Shown here: positions 24,601 through 35,466 of the stretch, piece after piece
Layout of the letters: each line of letters starts with the position of its first letter
Position numbering within the stretch: position 1 is the first letter of the stretch
Assembly: GCA_003117195.1 (NCBI GenBank)
Contig: BDSI01000096.1
Span: 248,001 to 312,000 of the forward strand
Source: Eudorina sp. 2006-703-Eu-15
Taxonomy: Eukaryota; Chlorophyta; Chlorophyceae; Chlamydomonadales; Volvocaceae
Reading direction: 5' to 3'
Length of the DNA: 64,000 nucleotides
Made by a program: the position numbers and the translations under genes
Notes under the pieces: model-generated
Told to the model about the DNA's origin: nothing
Databases searched by the model: none
Seen by the model: the letters and a program-made list of their open reading frames with translations, nothing else

Positions 24601-25744
24601 CGGCTGCGGCCGTGGCGGCTGCGGCAGCCGCGGCGGCCCCATCGGTTCGTTGGGCCGTCGGCGGGGCCCGACGACCCTCGGGGGATGGACGGTGCCCAAC
24701 GGCGCCCCGCGTAGTCGTACACCTGGGAGATGGTTTCGGAGCTGCAGCGGCTGCGGCTGTTGGGACTGCGAGAGGAGGAGCTGCCGCCGCCGCCTTCACC
24801 CCTGGACGATGGCGAGCGCCCTGGGGACCATCCCCCTCCTCCGCTCCCGCTCCCGCTCCTGCTCCCGCTTTCGTGCCTGCTTCCGCTGCTGCTGTTTCCG
24901 CGGCTGCACCTGCGCCAGTCGTTGAGTCGCCCGCAGCGGCTCCTCTCCCCGGACCCGCTCCAGGGACGGTGGTTTCCGCGTCGCGGCCGACCTCATACTG
25001 CGCCCCCACCTCCTCCTGTTCCCCGTCCTCTTCCCCATGCTCCTCCTCCTCCTCCTCCACTTCCTCCTCCTCCACTTCCTCCACCTCCACTTCCTCCTCC
25101 TCCCCCTGTTCACTGATACCGGTGCCGATGCTGCTGACGTCATCTTCGTCGCCATCTTCCACCCCAACGTCACCCCCGCGGCCGCCGGCGGCGCCGGCGC
25201 CGCCGGCGCGGCCACCGCGGCTGCCGGCCGCCGCACCCTCGCCGCCGGCACCCGCCCCCTCCGGCGCATCGCCGCCGCCGCCGCCGCCGCCCTCGCCGCT
25301 GCTCGGGCCGTCGCTGTCGTCCACCAGATCCACCACTGCTCCGGATCTTCGCCAGGTCTGGTACAGCGTCTTGGTGCCGGCACGGCACGGGCCGCCCCCC
25401 TCGGGGCCGGTGCGGGGCCGGCGCGCCCCGGCGCCCGCTCCGCACGCTTCGGTGAACTGCAGGTACCGCGCCGGGTCGTTGCGCAGGGCCGCCTTGAGCA
25501 TCGCGTCAACCAGCTGCTGCAGCTCGTCAGATATGCGGCTTTGGGGGTGCGGCGGGATGGGGATGGCCTGCAGGCCGGCCTGCGGGAAGAGCTCGAGCAG
25601 CGCGGGCAGGCGCTGGTTGAACAGCTTCGCGTAGGTGAGGTGCTGCTCGCCGCCCAGCTTCTTTCGCATTTCTGCGTCAAGGTGGATGACGAGGTGGGGC
25701 TTCCCGCCCGGCTTCTTGGTGTTGTAGGCCAGGTAGAAGCGCAT
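21667..25744 (-). CDS. Low-complexity protein with SUMO-interaction-like motifs and a coiled-coil repeat (frameshifted)
   Basis: No known family was recognised. The ordered N-terminus (residues 1-105, MRFYLAYNTKKPGGKPHLVI onward) looks like a real folded domain. A long Gly/Ala/Glu-rich region follows. It holds hydrophobic patches next to Ser/acidic runs: VVDLVDDSD (about 138-145), TITISDSDDDD (about 466-476), DVVVLE (about 478) and VVVVADSSDSG (about 496-506). These match the form of SUMO-interaction motifs. The C-terminal half is a charged helix-forming repeat (VRQRAQAEAE units). The frame from the start codon breaks within the repeat near 23302, where one base is missing from a unit. The continuing frame runs to 22632, then splices in phase to a last exon 2210-bp-region start (22183 or nearby) that ends at 21667 in a basic QAKRVRR tail. 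A nuclear role is inferred only. The frameshift may be a sequence error. Confidence 0.6.
22925..23790 (-). repeat. Coding minisatellite (VRQRAQAEAE units)
   Basis: About 870 bp of near-identical 24- and 30-bp units are built from GCGGAG and GTGCGGCAGCGGGCGCAG words on the minus strand. Several units are marked by a CAGGGGTTGCAG variant that recurs periodically, so blocks of units have been duplicated together. One unit near 23302 lacks a base. Confidence 0.9.
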
Positions 25745-26110
25745 TTTGGGAGCGCGTTGCTATGTGCGCGCTTGAGCTGAAAGGCCTACAAATTTCCACA
25801 GAAATTTCAAGAGGCAAAAGGGTTAGTCCTGCAGTCTCTGTGGTCTTGACGGACTGGCGTGCAAGCGTAGTGGGACCTTTTTTTGGACAGGCCATTTTGA
25901 AACGGATTGCGGTTAAAGATCCCAAGGGCGCCAACGACCTACATGGGCTTTGGATTCGGTGGACGCAGGTTCATGGAGCCCCATCATGGCGTTCCGTGCA
26001 GCTTTCGCTGGTGCTTAAATGTGCGATACATAGCAAGAGCTCTTATAGTTGGGCCCGATTGGGCTGCCGGCAGACATTGCGCTTCCTCGCACTTCCAACA
26101 TAAGCTGGGC
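25745..26110. other. 5' flank of the SIM-motif gene
   Basis: This is upstream of the minus-strand start codon and should contain the promoter. No open frame with family features was seen. Confidence 0.4.
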
Positions 26111-27023
26111 TTTTTGGGCGGGGCCCCAGCGCGAAGCGCGTTCGGGGGGCCCCGCCCCCTAGGATTGCCCATGTCCGTGTGTCCGTGTGTCCGTGTGTCC
26201 GGTAACGGCAAAACGTTCATTATCCGCTAAACTAATTCGCTATGTTTGTCATATTAATTGTCCTCTATTGCAAGGTAACTTTGGTTTGGCTGAAAAAATT
26301 CTTTGCGCACAAACGGTCAAAGTAAAGCTCCGCGGTCTCCATGGACCCGAGTCAACATCCACCCAACGCCTCTCGCGCTCATGTTTGTTGCAACAGGTGC
26401 CGCGTGATGAATACTTGGATTAGGGGCAGGTGGCGCGTGCTAAATTGAACTTCCATTGTGTTCTGATGTTTGAACATCTAGATGCCACCAACACCAAGAC
26501 TTGCCTTTCTGTTTTGCCAGATGAATACAATTCAACATTATGTATTGAATCAAAGTTTCAAGATGCAAAGGGATAGCATACCGAGTACCAAGGAGTTCTC
26601 CAGTTTCGATGGCCCGAAGTCCGGCTCTCACCGCGACTTTTTTGCACCCTGCTTTTGCTTTACATTGCTATGTAACTATTGTAGCAAACTTTAGAGGTTC
26701 ACGTCTGCTGCACGCGTGCAGCAGAAGGGTTGCAAGCTTGCCGACGGACCAAACAACGACAGTTTCACGCTTCAAGCTTGATTTGTGATCATCTGCTTGA
26801 CAGACGGATGTGGTAGTGCAGAGGCGACTAGCGTTACGATAGTGATAATGCAGATGCCATGACCGCCGTGTACTGCAGGTTGGTTTCGGGGCTACCTACC
26901 TGCTTGAGCTTGCTGAATCTATACACGCCGATCCACCTTCAACATCAACGACACCCTCAATGGCACCCTTTCACTCTCTCACACTCTTGCGCGGTAATAG
27001 AGTTTTCGTTGTAAAGCAAGCGG
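26111..27023 (+). mobile_element. Degenerate copy of a DNA element (partner at 59990-61008)
   Basis: It begins with TTTTTGGGCGGGGCCCC, the exact inverse of the end of the insertion at 60-61 kb. It stays homologous, in opposite orientation, for about 0.9 kb until AAAGCAAGCGG near 27023. It has only about four TGTCCGTG units against about twelve in the other copy, and its far GC-rich terminus is missing. Short open frames conserved between copies look like DNA conservation, not genes. Confidence 0.75.
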
Positions 27024-28090
27024 TAGAGACCCACCTCTGCCTGGTCCCACGGCCCTGCATCTGGAGTGTTTGACCGCCTTGGATGAGAAGTAGATTGGAC
27101 GGGAACCAGCACAGACAACTCAGCACCGTACGTGCGCAGCCCGCCCGGCGCCGCCTTGGCAGCTTTCCAGGCTCTCCGTGGCCTACTCTGGTGCCGGCGG
27201 ACCTAAACCACCACCACGACCACCACCACCACCACCACCACCACCACCAGGAGATGTCCGCGGGCGCCACTGTCATCGGCCACCGCCGCCGATGCGCGCC
27301 ACTGCACTTCCCGAGCAACCACATCCTGCGGGTCGGTTCCGCTTCGGTGCCGCCGATGGGCTGGCAGCGCGGTACACGGTAAGTTTGCTTGGCCGCACAG
27401 CCTCGCACAGCGACTGATCGGCGCCATATGTCCAACGCGTCGGTAACCCGATGACCCGAAGCACTCAGTCCAGCCCCGGTCGGCTGGCGGAGGTCCCCAC
27501 ACCGCCGTCTGGAAGCCGCCGAGGGCGGGGCGGTGGTGACGGCGGCGGGGGCTGCAGCGGTGGTGGCGACGGGGACAGGAAAACGGCCGTCTTCCGCCCT
27601 GGACCTGGTGGGTCTGAGGAAAAGCCGTCGCGATGGAGACGACAGCCCACCCTGCCCTGCCCGAAGCTCCCGACCTCTCCCGCATCCCCCGCAGCACCAC
27701 TTGCCACGCCCTCCTTCTACTCTTGTGTGGCTAAACGAACGTCCATGCATCCCATTCTCCCATTCTCTTACTTCCCTACACCGGTCAGGCGAAGCCGCCT
27801 GACCACCATAGGCTGCCCTGTCGGTCGGACCACCTCGCAGCGGCACGAGCTATGTGGGCCTTTTGGACGGCCGGTCGGGACTCCAGGTCCACCTTGGTAC
27901 ACCTTGGTACACGGCAGGTCACAACAGGCCTGCGTCAGCTGCAGCGGCGCCCAATCGACGTTCGCGCCTCCTGCCGATCGCCCCCTTTCGACTCTCAACA
28001 GACCGCCCTGCGCCCTCCACAAGAGCGTCCATTATCCGCATCACACCCTTCGGCTGCTGTTGCTGCTGCTGCGGCGGCGGCCGTTGCTGC

Positions 28091-28126
<36 letters not shown>

Positions 28127-28334
28127 TGCTGGTGCTGCTGCTGCTACAGCGACGGCAGCCCTTTCCAGCTACTGCGACAGAGCAGCCCTTCCGAGGTGCG
28201 GGTCGCTTCCGCTGCGGTTCCGCTCCCGAGGCCGTGTGCAGGAGCTGATTGTTACTCACAGCTGTGTACGACCTACAAGGGGCTGTACGACCTACCAAAG
28301 GACTGTACGACCTACCAAGAAGGGGCTGTACGAC
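27024..28334. other. Region downstream of Sam50 with triplet repeats
   Basis: No coding exon is supported. It holds an (ACC)n run near 27207-27249 and a CTG/GTG-rich triplet tract near 28052-28146. The tract gives long Leu, Cys, Ala or Ser frames that are not believable genes. It is probably Sam50 3' UTR plus intergenic sequence. Confidence 0.5.
28052..28146. repeat. (CTG/CTGGTG)n triplet repeat
   Basis: This is an imperfect CTG-rich run downstream of the Sam50 stop codon. Confidence 0.85.
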
Positions 28335-28347
28335 CTACAAGGGGCTG
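28262..28347. repeat. Short tandem repeat spanning the Sam50 stop codon
   Basis: About four units contain the word CTGTACGACCTAC. On the minus strand the unit reads CCCCTTGTAGGTCGTACAG, so the terminal codons and TAG stop of Sam50 are one unit and the rest follow in the 3' UTR. Confidence 0.75.
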
Positions 28348-30660
28348 GCCGCGAAGCCCAGCTGCAGCCCCCTCCGCACGCGGTCATGCTCCTGGGAGGA
28401 CAGTACGACACAGTAGTTGGCCTCGAAGCGGCCCACCGGTGTGGGCACCAGCAGGCCCGCACCGCAGGACCACCGGAAGGTGGACCCAAACTCCGACAGC
28501 AGCGAGGCCGGGGGCCGGCCGGTGCCTGACACACGTGGATGGGGGGGAGGGGATTGGGAGGGTATGGGGGTTAAAAAACGTAAATCTGCCCCGACACACC
28601 CCGCCCAGGGGGTGGCGGGTGGGTGACACAGCATGTCGGGTGCTGTGAAGGGCGTAAACCTCGCGCCCCGACCCAGTACGGGACAGTGGAACAGGAGCTA
28701 CCCGACCTGACCCGACCTGACCTGACCTGACCTGCCCGACCAGGTCTGGTTCCGGCGCCCCATCGTGCCCCGGCCCCGTCCCCGCAGCCCGCACCTGCCC
28801 CCCCCCCTCACCCGACAGCTGCACCACGTTGCCCCCGTTGACGAACGCGTGGCCGTGCAGGTTGAGCATCCGCAGGGCCGGGTGCGGCAGCCGGAACATC
28901 AGCTGCGGCCCGGTGGGTGGGTGGGTGCGGTGTTATGGGGCGGTTGGGTGAGGACTGAGGAGGGGGGGCAAGAACGTTCAAGGCTGGCTGCGCGGAGCGC
29001 TGAGTGCTGCAGGGTGGGGTGGGGTGGGGTGGGGGTGAGCCGCGGACGCAGCCCGGCGGCAGCGTCCCAGAAATCATCATGCATCCGGCAAGCCGGACCA
29101 ACAAAGCTCATCGGCGCGTGGCCGGGGCATCAGCCTCCTCCTACCCCACCTCACACCCTCAAACCCCTCCCCTCCCAGGAACAACTCACCGACGCGAAGA
29201 CGGCGGCGAACGCGTCCCCCCCCAGCGCGTCCCTCTTGCTGCCCGCCGGCGGCTGCTCGCTGGCCGTCCTGCCCGGGGGCGGCCGCCGGACGTCGGAGGG
29301 CCCGGCGCCCTGTACGTCAGGTTACGTCGCGTCGCATCGCGTCAGGTGTCAGGTCAGGTCAGGTCAAACGAGGGTTTGGGGGATAGTCGGGTGGATGCAG
29401 TCGGGGGCGAACTTTGCGGGAGGGAGGTCAGGTACCCACCTCGAGCTAGAGTTACGGTCGCCGGGCGCTGCTACACACGGAAGTCGTCGACCGCGGCCCC
29501 CCCTCCCGTGGCACACACCGCCACAACCCACAGCCACCACTCACGGCTCGACAGTTTGCCCCAGTACCTGAATCACTGGGCAGTGCTGTGCGGTTGCACT
29601 AGGAGTCTAGGACCCAGGGCAGGGCCGGGCAGGGCCACCCACCGGCCCGCCCGCCCGCCCACCAGCCCTACCTTGAATCTGAACCCCCGGAGCGACGAGG
29701 GGCCCCCCAGGAAGAAGCGGTCCGCGATGCAGGTGGGTCGGGCCAGGCCACCGTCTCCCCAGGGCAGCAACAGACCTGGCGACGGCGGTGTCGGCGGCGG
29801 GTGTGGTGTGATGCGATGGAATGGCTGGCCGATGTGTACACATCACGAAAAAAATGAATGAAAAATGAATGAAGAAGTTATGACACCGAACACGTGTGTG
29901 CCCTGACAGCGCAGCGAGGGACCCCGCGGCGCGCACCGCCACGACGGCCGCCCGCCGCCCCTTCACCTCTCCTCCACCTCCACCCCTCTATCCCCCCCGG
30001 CGCCTCATCGCTCGTTCGCTCCCCAGTGTGGTGTGCGCGTGCAGTGCCGCCAACGGCAACCTGAGCTCCCCGAAGCGTCGGCTGCAAGGATGTGGCCTCC
30101 AGGGCTGCCCGGGCTGCCAATGGGCTCCCCCCCGGGAGTCGGTGCCAGGGTTTGGGCTGCAGGGCTAACAGGGCATTCAGCGCTGCCAGCTGCGGCACTG
30201 GGCGCCGGGGGGGCGGGGCGGCACCAAGCGCCGCCAGCGCTCCTGAGCTCCGGCTCGTGCCCCCGGGGGAGCTCCGAAAGGCCCCGATCAGGGCCCAGCG
30301 GGACCATTCCGATTCCGTCGCGTGCAGAGCCGGGGGCCTACGCCCCTCGGGCCGTCTCCCTTCCCCCCAACCCACGGGTTCCCCGGTTTCCTCGACTGGA
30401 CGTGCCGGGTCTCAGGGCCATGGTCGTGTCGCACGCGACGCTTTCCCCAGCCGGGGGGAGATGGGGTTGCGAGCCGAAGGGCCGCGCACACTCACGCACA
30501 CATGATGGCCTCGCTCAACACACACACAGAGGAGTGTGTGTGTGTGTGTTTTCGCGGCTCAGCTTTTCTCCTTGATAACACACAGAGGAGTGCTTCGGCG
30601 GTCTCCCGAATGGGGCGGGTTAGCGCCCCCGGCCAGCGTCGGCCCGGCAGATATGTAACG

Positions 30661-30694
<34 letters not shown>

Positions 30695-32949
30695 GCGGCT
30701 CAGTTATCTTTTACAAACGCACACGCAGTGCGGGCCGTACACTCCGTACGACAGTACGACACATACCTGCAGAGAGCCCTAGTGTGAAGACCACCGCCCC
30801 CACGTCGTCCATCGGCACATTTGCGACCAGGTCAACCTGCTGCCGTACAAACCGCAGCGCGCTGTCGGCCGCGCCGGCGCCGCCGCTGCTGCCGCCGCTG
30901 CTGGGTGGCACCAGTCCCGCCACCTCCGTGGTCGACTTGACCGCCCAGCCCTCGCCGCCCACCGCCGCTGCGGCGCCGCCGGATGACGAGTCGCGGTGGT
31001 CCAGTACGGCAGTGTACCGCACCGCGGATTTGAGGTAATCTCCCATCTGGGGTGGGGTCGGGTGACCGGTCGATATGCAGCAGGACGATGATAATGAGGA
31101 GGAGGAGGGCAGTGGAAAAGGAGCAGTTAGGGCGGAGGAGGGCGCAGTCGCCGGACGCTCTTCAACACCAACACAGAAGAACAAACGCAGCATCCATCCA
31201 TCCATCCATCCAGCCAGCCAGCGCCAGTCCAACCCTCCTTTTGTCACCCCCCCCTTGCCCTCCTGCCCCAACCCCACCCTACCCTGCATTGCCCACCTGC
31301 GCCATCACCGCCCTCGAGGCGGACCGCGAGGGGTCCAGCAGCCTCCGCCACCCCAGCTCGTACTCTAGGGAGTGGCCTCCGCTCAGACTGCGCCGAAAAG
31401 GCGGGGGAACGGCGCGCGGGGATGTGGGTTAAAAGGAAAACTGCGTGTGTGAGAAACCTACCTCAGCCGCGTGGAGAGTAGTCAGTCCAGCACGACTGCC
31501 GTGACAGCTGACAGGTGATGCAGAGTCTGGGTGTGGAGCGGTTGTTGGGTGGTTGTGTGTTTGTGTGTGGGGGGGAGCCGCAACCGCATGCCCACTGCCC
31601 ACCCATCCGGCCGGCCCCCCTTCACCCACCTCTTCAACCCCAGTACGACGGAGCGCAGCTGCTCCGTGTAGGAGGACGCCTTCTGGTTGTTCCTAAACAG
31701 CTGCGAGCCCCGGACCTCAGCCTGCAGGCGCGCAGGAGGCATCGGCACACACACACACTCAGCTTTTCTCCTTGCTAACACACATGCTTCGCAGAGTGTT
31801 ACAAGTCGAGGGGCCTGACTCCTGAGCAAGGCGCCGCAGGCCGCCGGAAGGATCACAGACCTGCCCTGTGCCCATACACCTCGTCCACAACCTCGTCCAC
31901 GTCTCCGAGGCACCGCGCGTTTCCCAACCGCTCGGACCCCTAAACCGTAGACCCCTGAAGAGTGTTACTGATCGCTCGGCCGCAGCGCGTTTGTGACGGC
32001 GGAAAGTGTGACCCGCGGGTCAGTTTGGCTGTTCACAGGGCAGCATCCCGCGGGACTGTCCGGTCCTCGGGTTCGACATGACATGCTGCAACTGTCAGCG
32101 GCCGTGGCCCGGCCACGATGACATCCGTACGCCGTACGCGCCGTACACGGCAGCACCGTGCACGGCACACGCACCGAGAGGGGCAGTCCGAACGCCCGCG
32201 GCTGCCTGTACGACACGCCGGCTGTGTGGCTGTTCTCCGTGCCGTACTCGACATTCGCGCTGAGGTGCTCCGCGCCGCCCATCGCATTGCTCAGCGAGGC
32301 CCCCAGCTCGAAGGTGCGCTCGCTGTCCTCCACGTAGGTTGCCGCACGGAACTTGTACCAGTTGGTCTCCGCCAGTCGGAGGTCCACGGTGCAAGCCTCG
32401 GGGTCGTCCTGGCGGGGGTTGGGGTCGGGGTCGGGGTCGGGGTCGGGGTTTGGGTCAGGGTCGAGATTAGAGTCGAGGTTGGGTGGCAGGTAACCCCGCC
32501 TGTCCGCTCCCGCAGTAGAATGCCCTAGAGGTTTCCCGCCATCCACATCACCACTGCCACCCCCCTCCAAAACACACAAGACTGCGTACCAGCGGCTCCT
32601 CCTGTGCAAGGAAATCAATGTTGCTGAAGACGCCCAACTGCTTCAGGCGACGGCCGGCAGCATCGAGCTCCTCGTGCACCTCGGACAGAGTTTTTGCATT
32701 GTAGATGGGTTCCAGCTCCCGCTCTATAAGATCTGACCGGGTCCGGAAATTTCCGCCGTTGAAGCCCTCAAGGTGCTGGTTGATTTGGACGACGTGACAC
32801 GGTTTGTCCTTTATCCGGTCATACAGCGAGCTGTAATCGAGTGGTTGGGAGCTGGTCACGGATCCATCGGGGCTTGGTTGGCCATCACTGGGCCGCTCCT
32901 CCTTGCTGGGTGGGCCTGCACTTCCTTCCGTTGATGTGTCGCTCGCCAT
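28335..32949 (-). CDS. SAM50: Sam50/Tob55-like Omp85 outer-membrane assembly protein
   Basis: Nine exons encode about 520 residues: 32949-32590, 32408-32175, 31721-31630, 31387-31297, 31046-30767, 29775-29672, 29309-29190, 28902-28812 and 28525-28335. All are GT-AG with consistent phases. Exon 1 has a Ser/Pro-rich N-tail and one POTRA domain (TRSDLIERELEPIYNAKTL, LKQLGVFSNIDF). The remaining exons form the 16-strand barrel domain (bacterial surface antigen D15 family). The signature ADRFFLGGPSSLRGFRFKG spans exons 6-7, and the barrel end is RRGLQLGFAASPL. The family inserts beta-barrel proteins into the mitochondrial outer membrane. A single POTRA favours Sam50 over the chloroplast Toc75/OEP80 group, but that choice is inferred. 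An in-frame ATG at 33000 is an alternative start. The gene shares a 410-bp divergent promoter with eIF3j. Confidence 0.9.
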
Positions 32950-33359
32950 CGTTTTCCGTGAACGGGGTTCTGCAACACGTATCGCGGCTTCGGCAATCAA
33001 AGACCACTTATCCTATTTGTTCAATGACGCACACGCTGTCAGCCGTGCTGCGCGTCGCTGCCTAAACTTGTTCCGATAGGGCCACAGAGATCACCACTCT
33101 GCTCTCACACGTTGGTCATGTACTATTGCAATAGTAACGCTACTATAGTGATATCAGTGAACAGCAATTGCGCAGAGTTCTAGAGTCCCACTTGCCGTAC
33201 GGTCTGCGGCAAAAGACATCCAAAATACCATGTGCAGACGTGAGATTCAGTCAAGACTTAAAAAAGCCTTCCTTTTGCTAAGCTGACAATTCGTTCCGTT
33301 GGCAGTCGATAATATTCTTGGCCCTCGGTTGCACTCCATCATATTTGACGTTGTTGAAA
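32950..33359. promoter_or_regulatory. Divergent promoter between Sam50 and eIF3j
   Basis: These 410 bp separate the two start codons. The sequence is markedly more AT-rich than the flanking exons, as expected for promoter and 5' UTR DNA. No clear TATA box was identified. Confidence 0.6.
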
Positions 33360-35466
33360 ATGGCCGACGATCTTGATGATTGGGAAACCGCTGATGTTGA
33401 GTCTGACTTGGCAAAGCCAGCGCCGGTGGCTGCGAAGCCGGCGCCGGCGTTTGAAACGAAGGGCGAGGCGATTTTAGCCAAGATTAATGGCCCTGACATG
33501 TCCCAGTTTGAGGATGAGGATAAGAATTTCACAGCGCCCGTGGAGCACCATGTCCCAGCGCCGCAGGTAGGAGCAGGTCGCTTTTTGCAGCCGGATACAA
33601 TTCAGTGAGCTAGCACGGGCAGCTATAAATGATCGATAAAATTGACTTGTTTGCACATCAATCGCTGGGCCCTGTTGATAATCTGCACCTGGATCGGCCG
33701 CAGCCGAAGAAAAAGGAGGAGAAGAAATATCGGGAAGAGCGCTTGGAAATTGACACACCACTTGATGATCCAGTGGCAGAGAAGCTTCGTCAACAAAGGT
33801 GGGTTGGGGCCCGTGGGACGGTTCTAGGCGTTTCCCCGGCCTCGACAGTTGGAACTCGGCCTTGCGCCAGGCTGCGCGCAAACCCGTCTCGGGTGGCACT
33901 TAAACCTTACCTCCTGGTTCGCTGGTGGTCTCAGCCTCCTCGCACGTCCTTGCGAAATGTCCTCTTGGCTGACTCGCCCTGAGAACAAACACTGCACGCA
34001 TCAACCGCGCCCCGCCCCCTCTCCCACGTCCCCAAGGCCCCCCCCCACCCAGTCCGGGCGGCTTCACGGTTGCGAATCCACGCATCCCTTGCTGCCCGTG
34101 TTGTTATCCGCTGTGTGCAGCACCTGGACGCGTCCTGATGCTCTTGCAAATTGTCCACTGTCTTTGTGCGGGGCGGGCGGCGGTTGGATCATGGTGCAAC
34201 AGCGACGTCGCACCCCGCAAACCCAAATCCCCGCCAGCCCCTCACGGCCACCGCGGGCCTCCCCATCTCCCCGCCGACGCACGGCACTTCCCGCGCCTTC
34301 CACACAGCACCGACGCCACCGCCCTCAGCGCTCCCCCCCCGTTGTTCCCCGGAATCCAACTCTGTCCATTAAGACACACAATCCAGACACCCCAAAACTG
34401 CGCTGCCCCGGGGTGCCCCGCCACGGCTCCCACCGCCCGCCCGTTCTCAACACGCAGATTGGTGGAGCAGGCGGACTATGAGGCGGCCAGGGACCTGTTC
34501 GGCGGCCTGAAGCCGCTGGAGAGCTACCTGCCCAAGTCGCTGAAGGAGTTTGAGGAATTTGCCGCCGAGATCGCGGCCCGTAACGTGGTGCCGCACCGCG
34601 AGTCCAAGCACTTCAAGGCGTTTGTCAAGGCGCTGGTGAAGGCGGCGGTGGAGCCTCTGGGCCCGGAGGAGGTCAAGGACGTGGAGACCTCGCTCGCGGG
34701 GGTGCGGTCGGACAAGACCAAGGTGAGGGGGGGCGGTGATGAGGCGGTAAGCCGGTAAGGATGAGGCTGAGGTGTGGGGGCCGGTGGGCGGTAAGCCGGT
34801 AAGGATGGGGCTGTAAGGTTGGTACAGGAGAATAGGACAGTCAGTCAGTGGGAGTCAAGGATGGACTGCGCGGACTGCCGGAGCAAGGGTCCGGTGGGGC
34901 GTGGACTGTAGGACCAATGGCCCAGGCGGGGCCGGGGGGGAGCCCAGGGCGGGGCTCAGGGAGCAACAGACGCACCCGGGAGCTCGGGGTTGGATCCCGG
35001 CTGTGGACGGGAGTCGATCTCGGCGCTGATAAACACCCTATATCGCGTTCTGAAAAGCGCGGTGGCGATGGTCGAGTCGCGGCCCCACCGGGAACCCAGC
35101 CAGCGTCCGCACAAGGGAGTTTGTCGCGCGTGCGGTATCCCGTGTCGCAGCTCTGTAACGACAGCCCTGTGCCACATCCGTCGCACATCCACATCCACAT
35201 ATGCCCACACGCTGTGCCGCATCTCGTGCACGACATCCCCTCCCCGAAGACATCCGGTGCCGCAAATCACCACGTGGCACAGCAACGGACCGGACCGTCG
35301 AATATTTCTTTCGCGCGTTGTCCTGACCTCGCAGAAGAAGAAGGAGGAGGAGGAGAAGAAGAAGGGCGTTAAGAAGACCCTGAACATGGGGAAGCAGGGC
35401 CTCTCTGCCGGGCTGGATGACTTTGTGTACGACGACAATATCGACGGGGATGACGACTTCATGTGA
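33360..35466 (+). CDS. eIF3j: Translation initiation factor eIF3 subunit J
   Basis: Four exons (33360-33566, 33704-33798, 34458-34722, 35335-35466) encode about 232 residues, close to the usual 230-260. The N-terminus is the typical acidic eIF3j start (MADDLDDWETADVES). The middle is Lys/Glu-rich (PKKKEEKKYREERLE). The conserved helical domain includes ARDLFGGLKPLESYLPKS and FAAEIAARNVVPH. The C-terminus is the diagnostic lysine run, then VKKTLNMGKQGLSAGLDDFV and an acidic end. eIF3j (yeast Hcr1) binds the 40S decoding site and helps eIF3 recruitment and ribosome recycling in the cytosol. Junction phases are consistent. The acceptor of exon 2 (33703) is the least certain point. Confidence 0.93.

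Noticed and set aside
22384..24699. Long Gly/Arg-rich frames over the coding minisatellite, including a 771-codon minus frame and 507-codon plus frame
   Set aside because: They are shadow frames of the VRQRAQAEAE repeat. The frame starting MRFYLAYNTKK has an ordered domain and acidic motifs and is preferred.
26482..26694. Small conserved frame shared by the two copies of the 1-kb element as a gene
   Set aside because: Similarity is explained by the shared DNA element. No protein family features, and the frame starts differ.
29878..30375. Open minus frame in the Sam50 intron as an extra barrel exon
   Set aside because: Exon 31046-30767 joins exon 29775-29672 in phase to give the conserved GLSAGLLLPWG run. 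The frame between has no barrel features.
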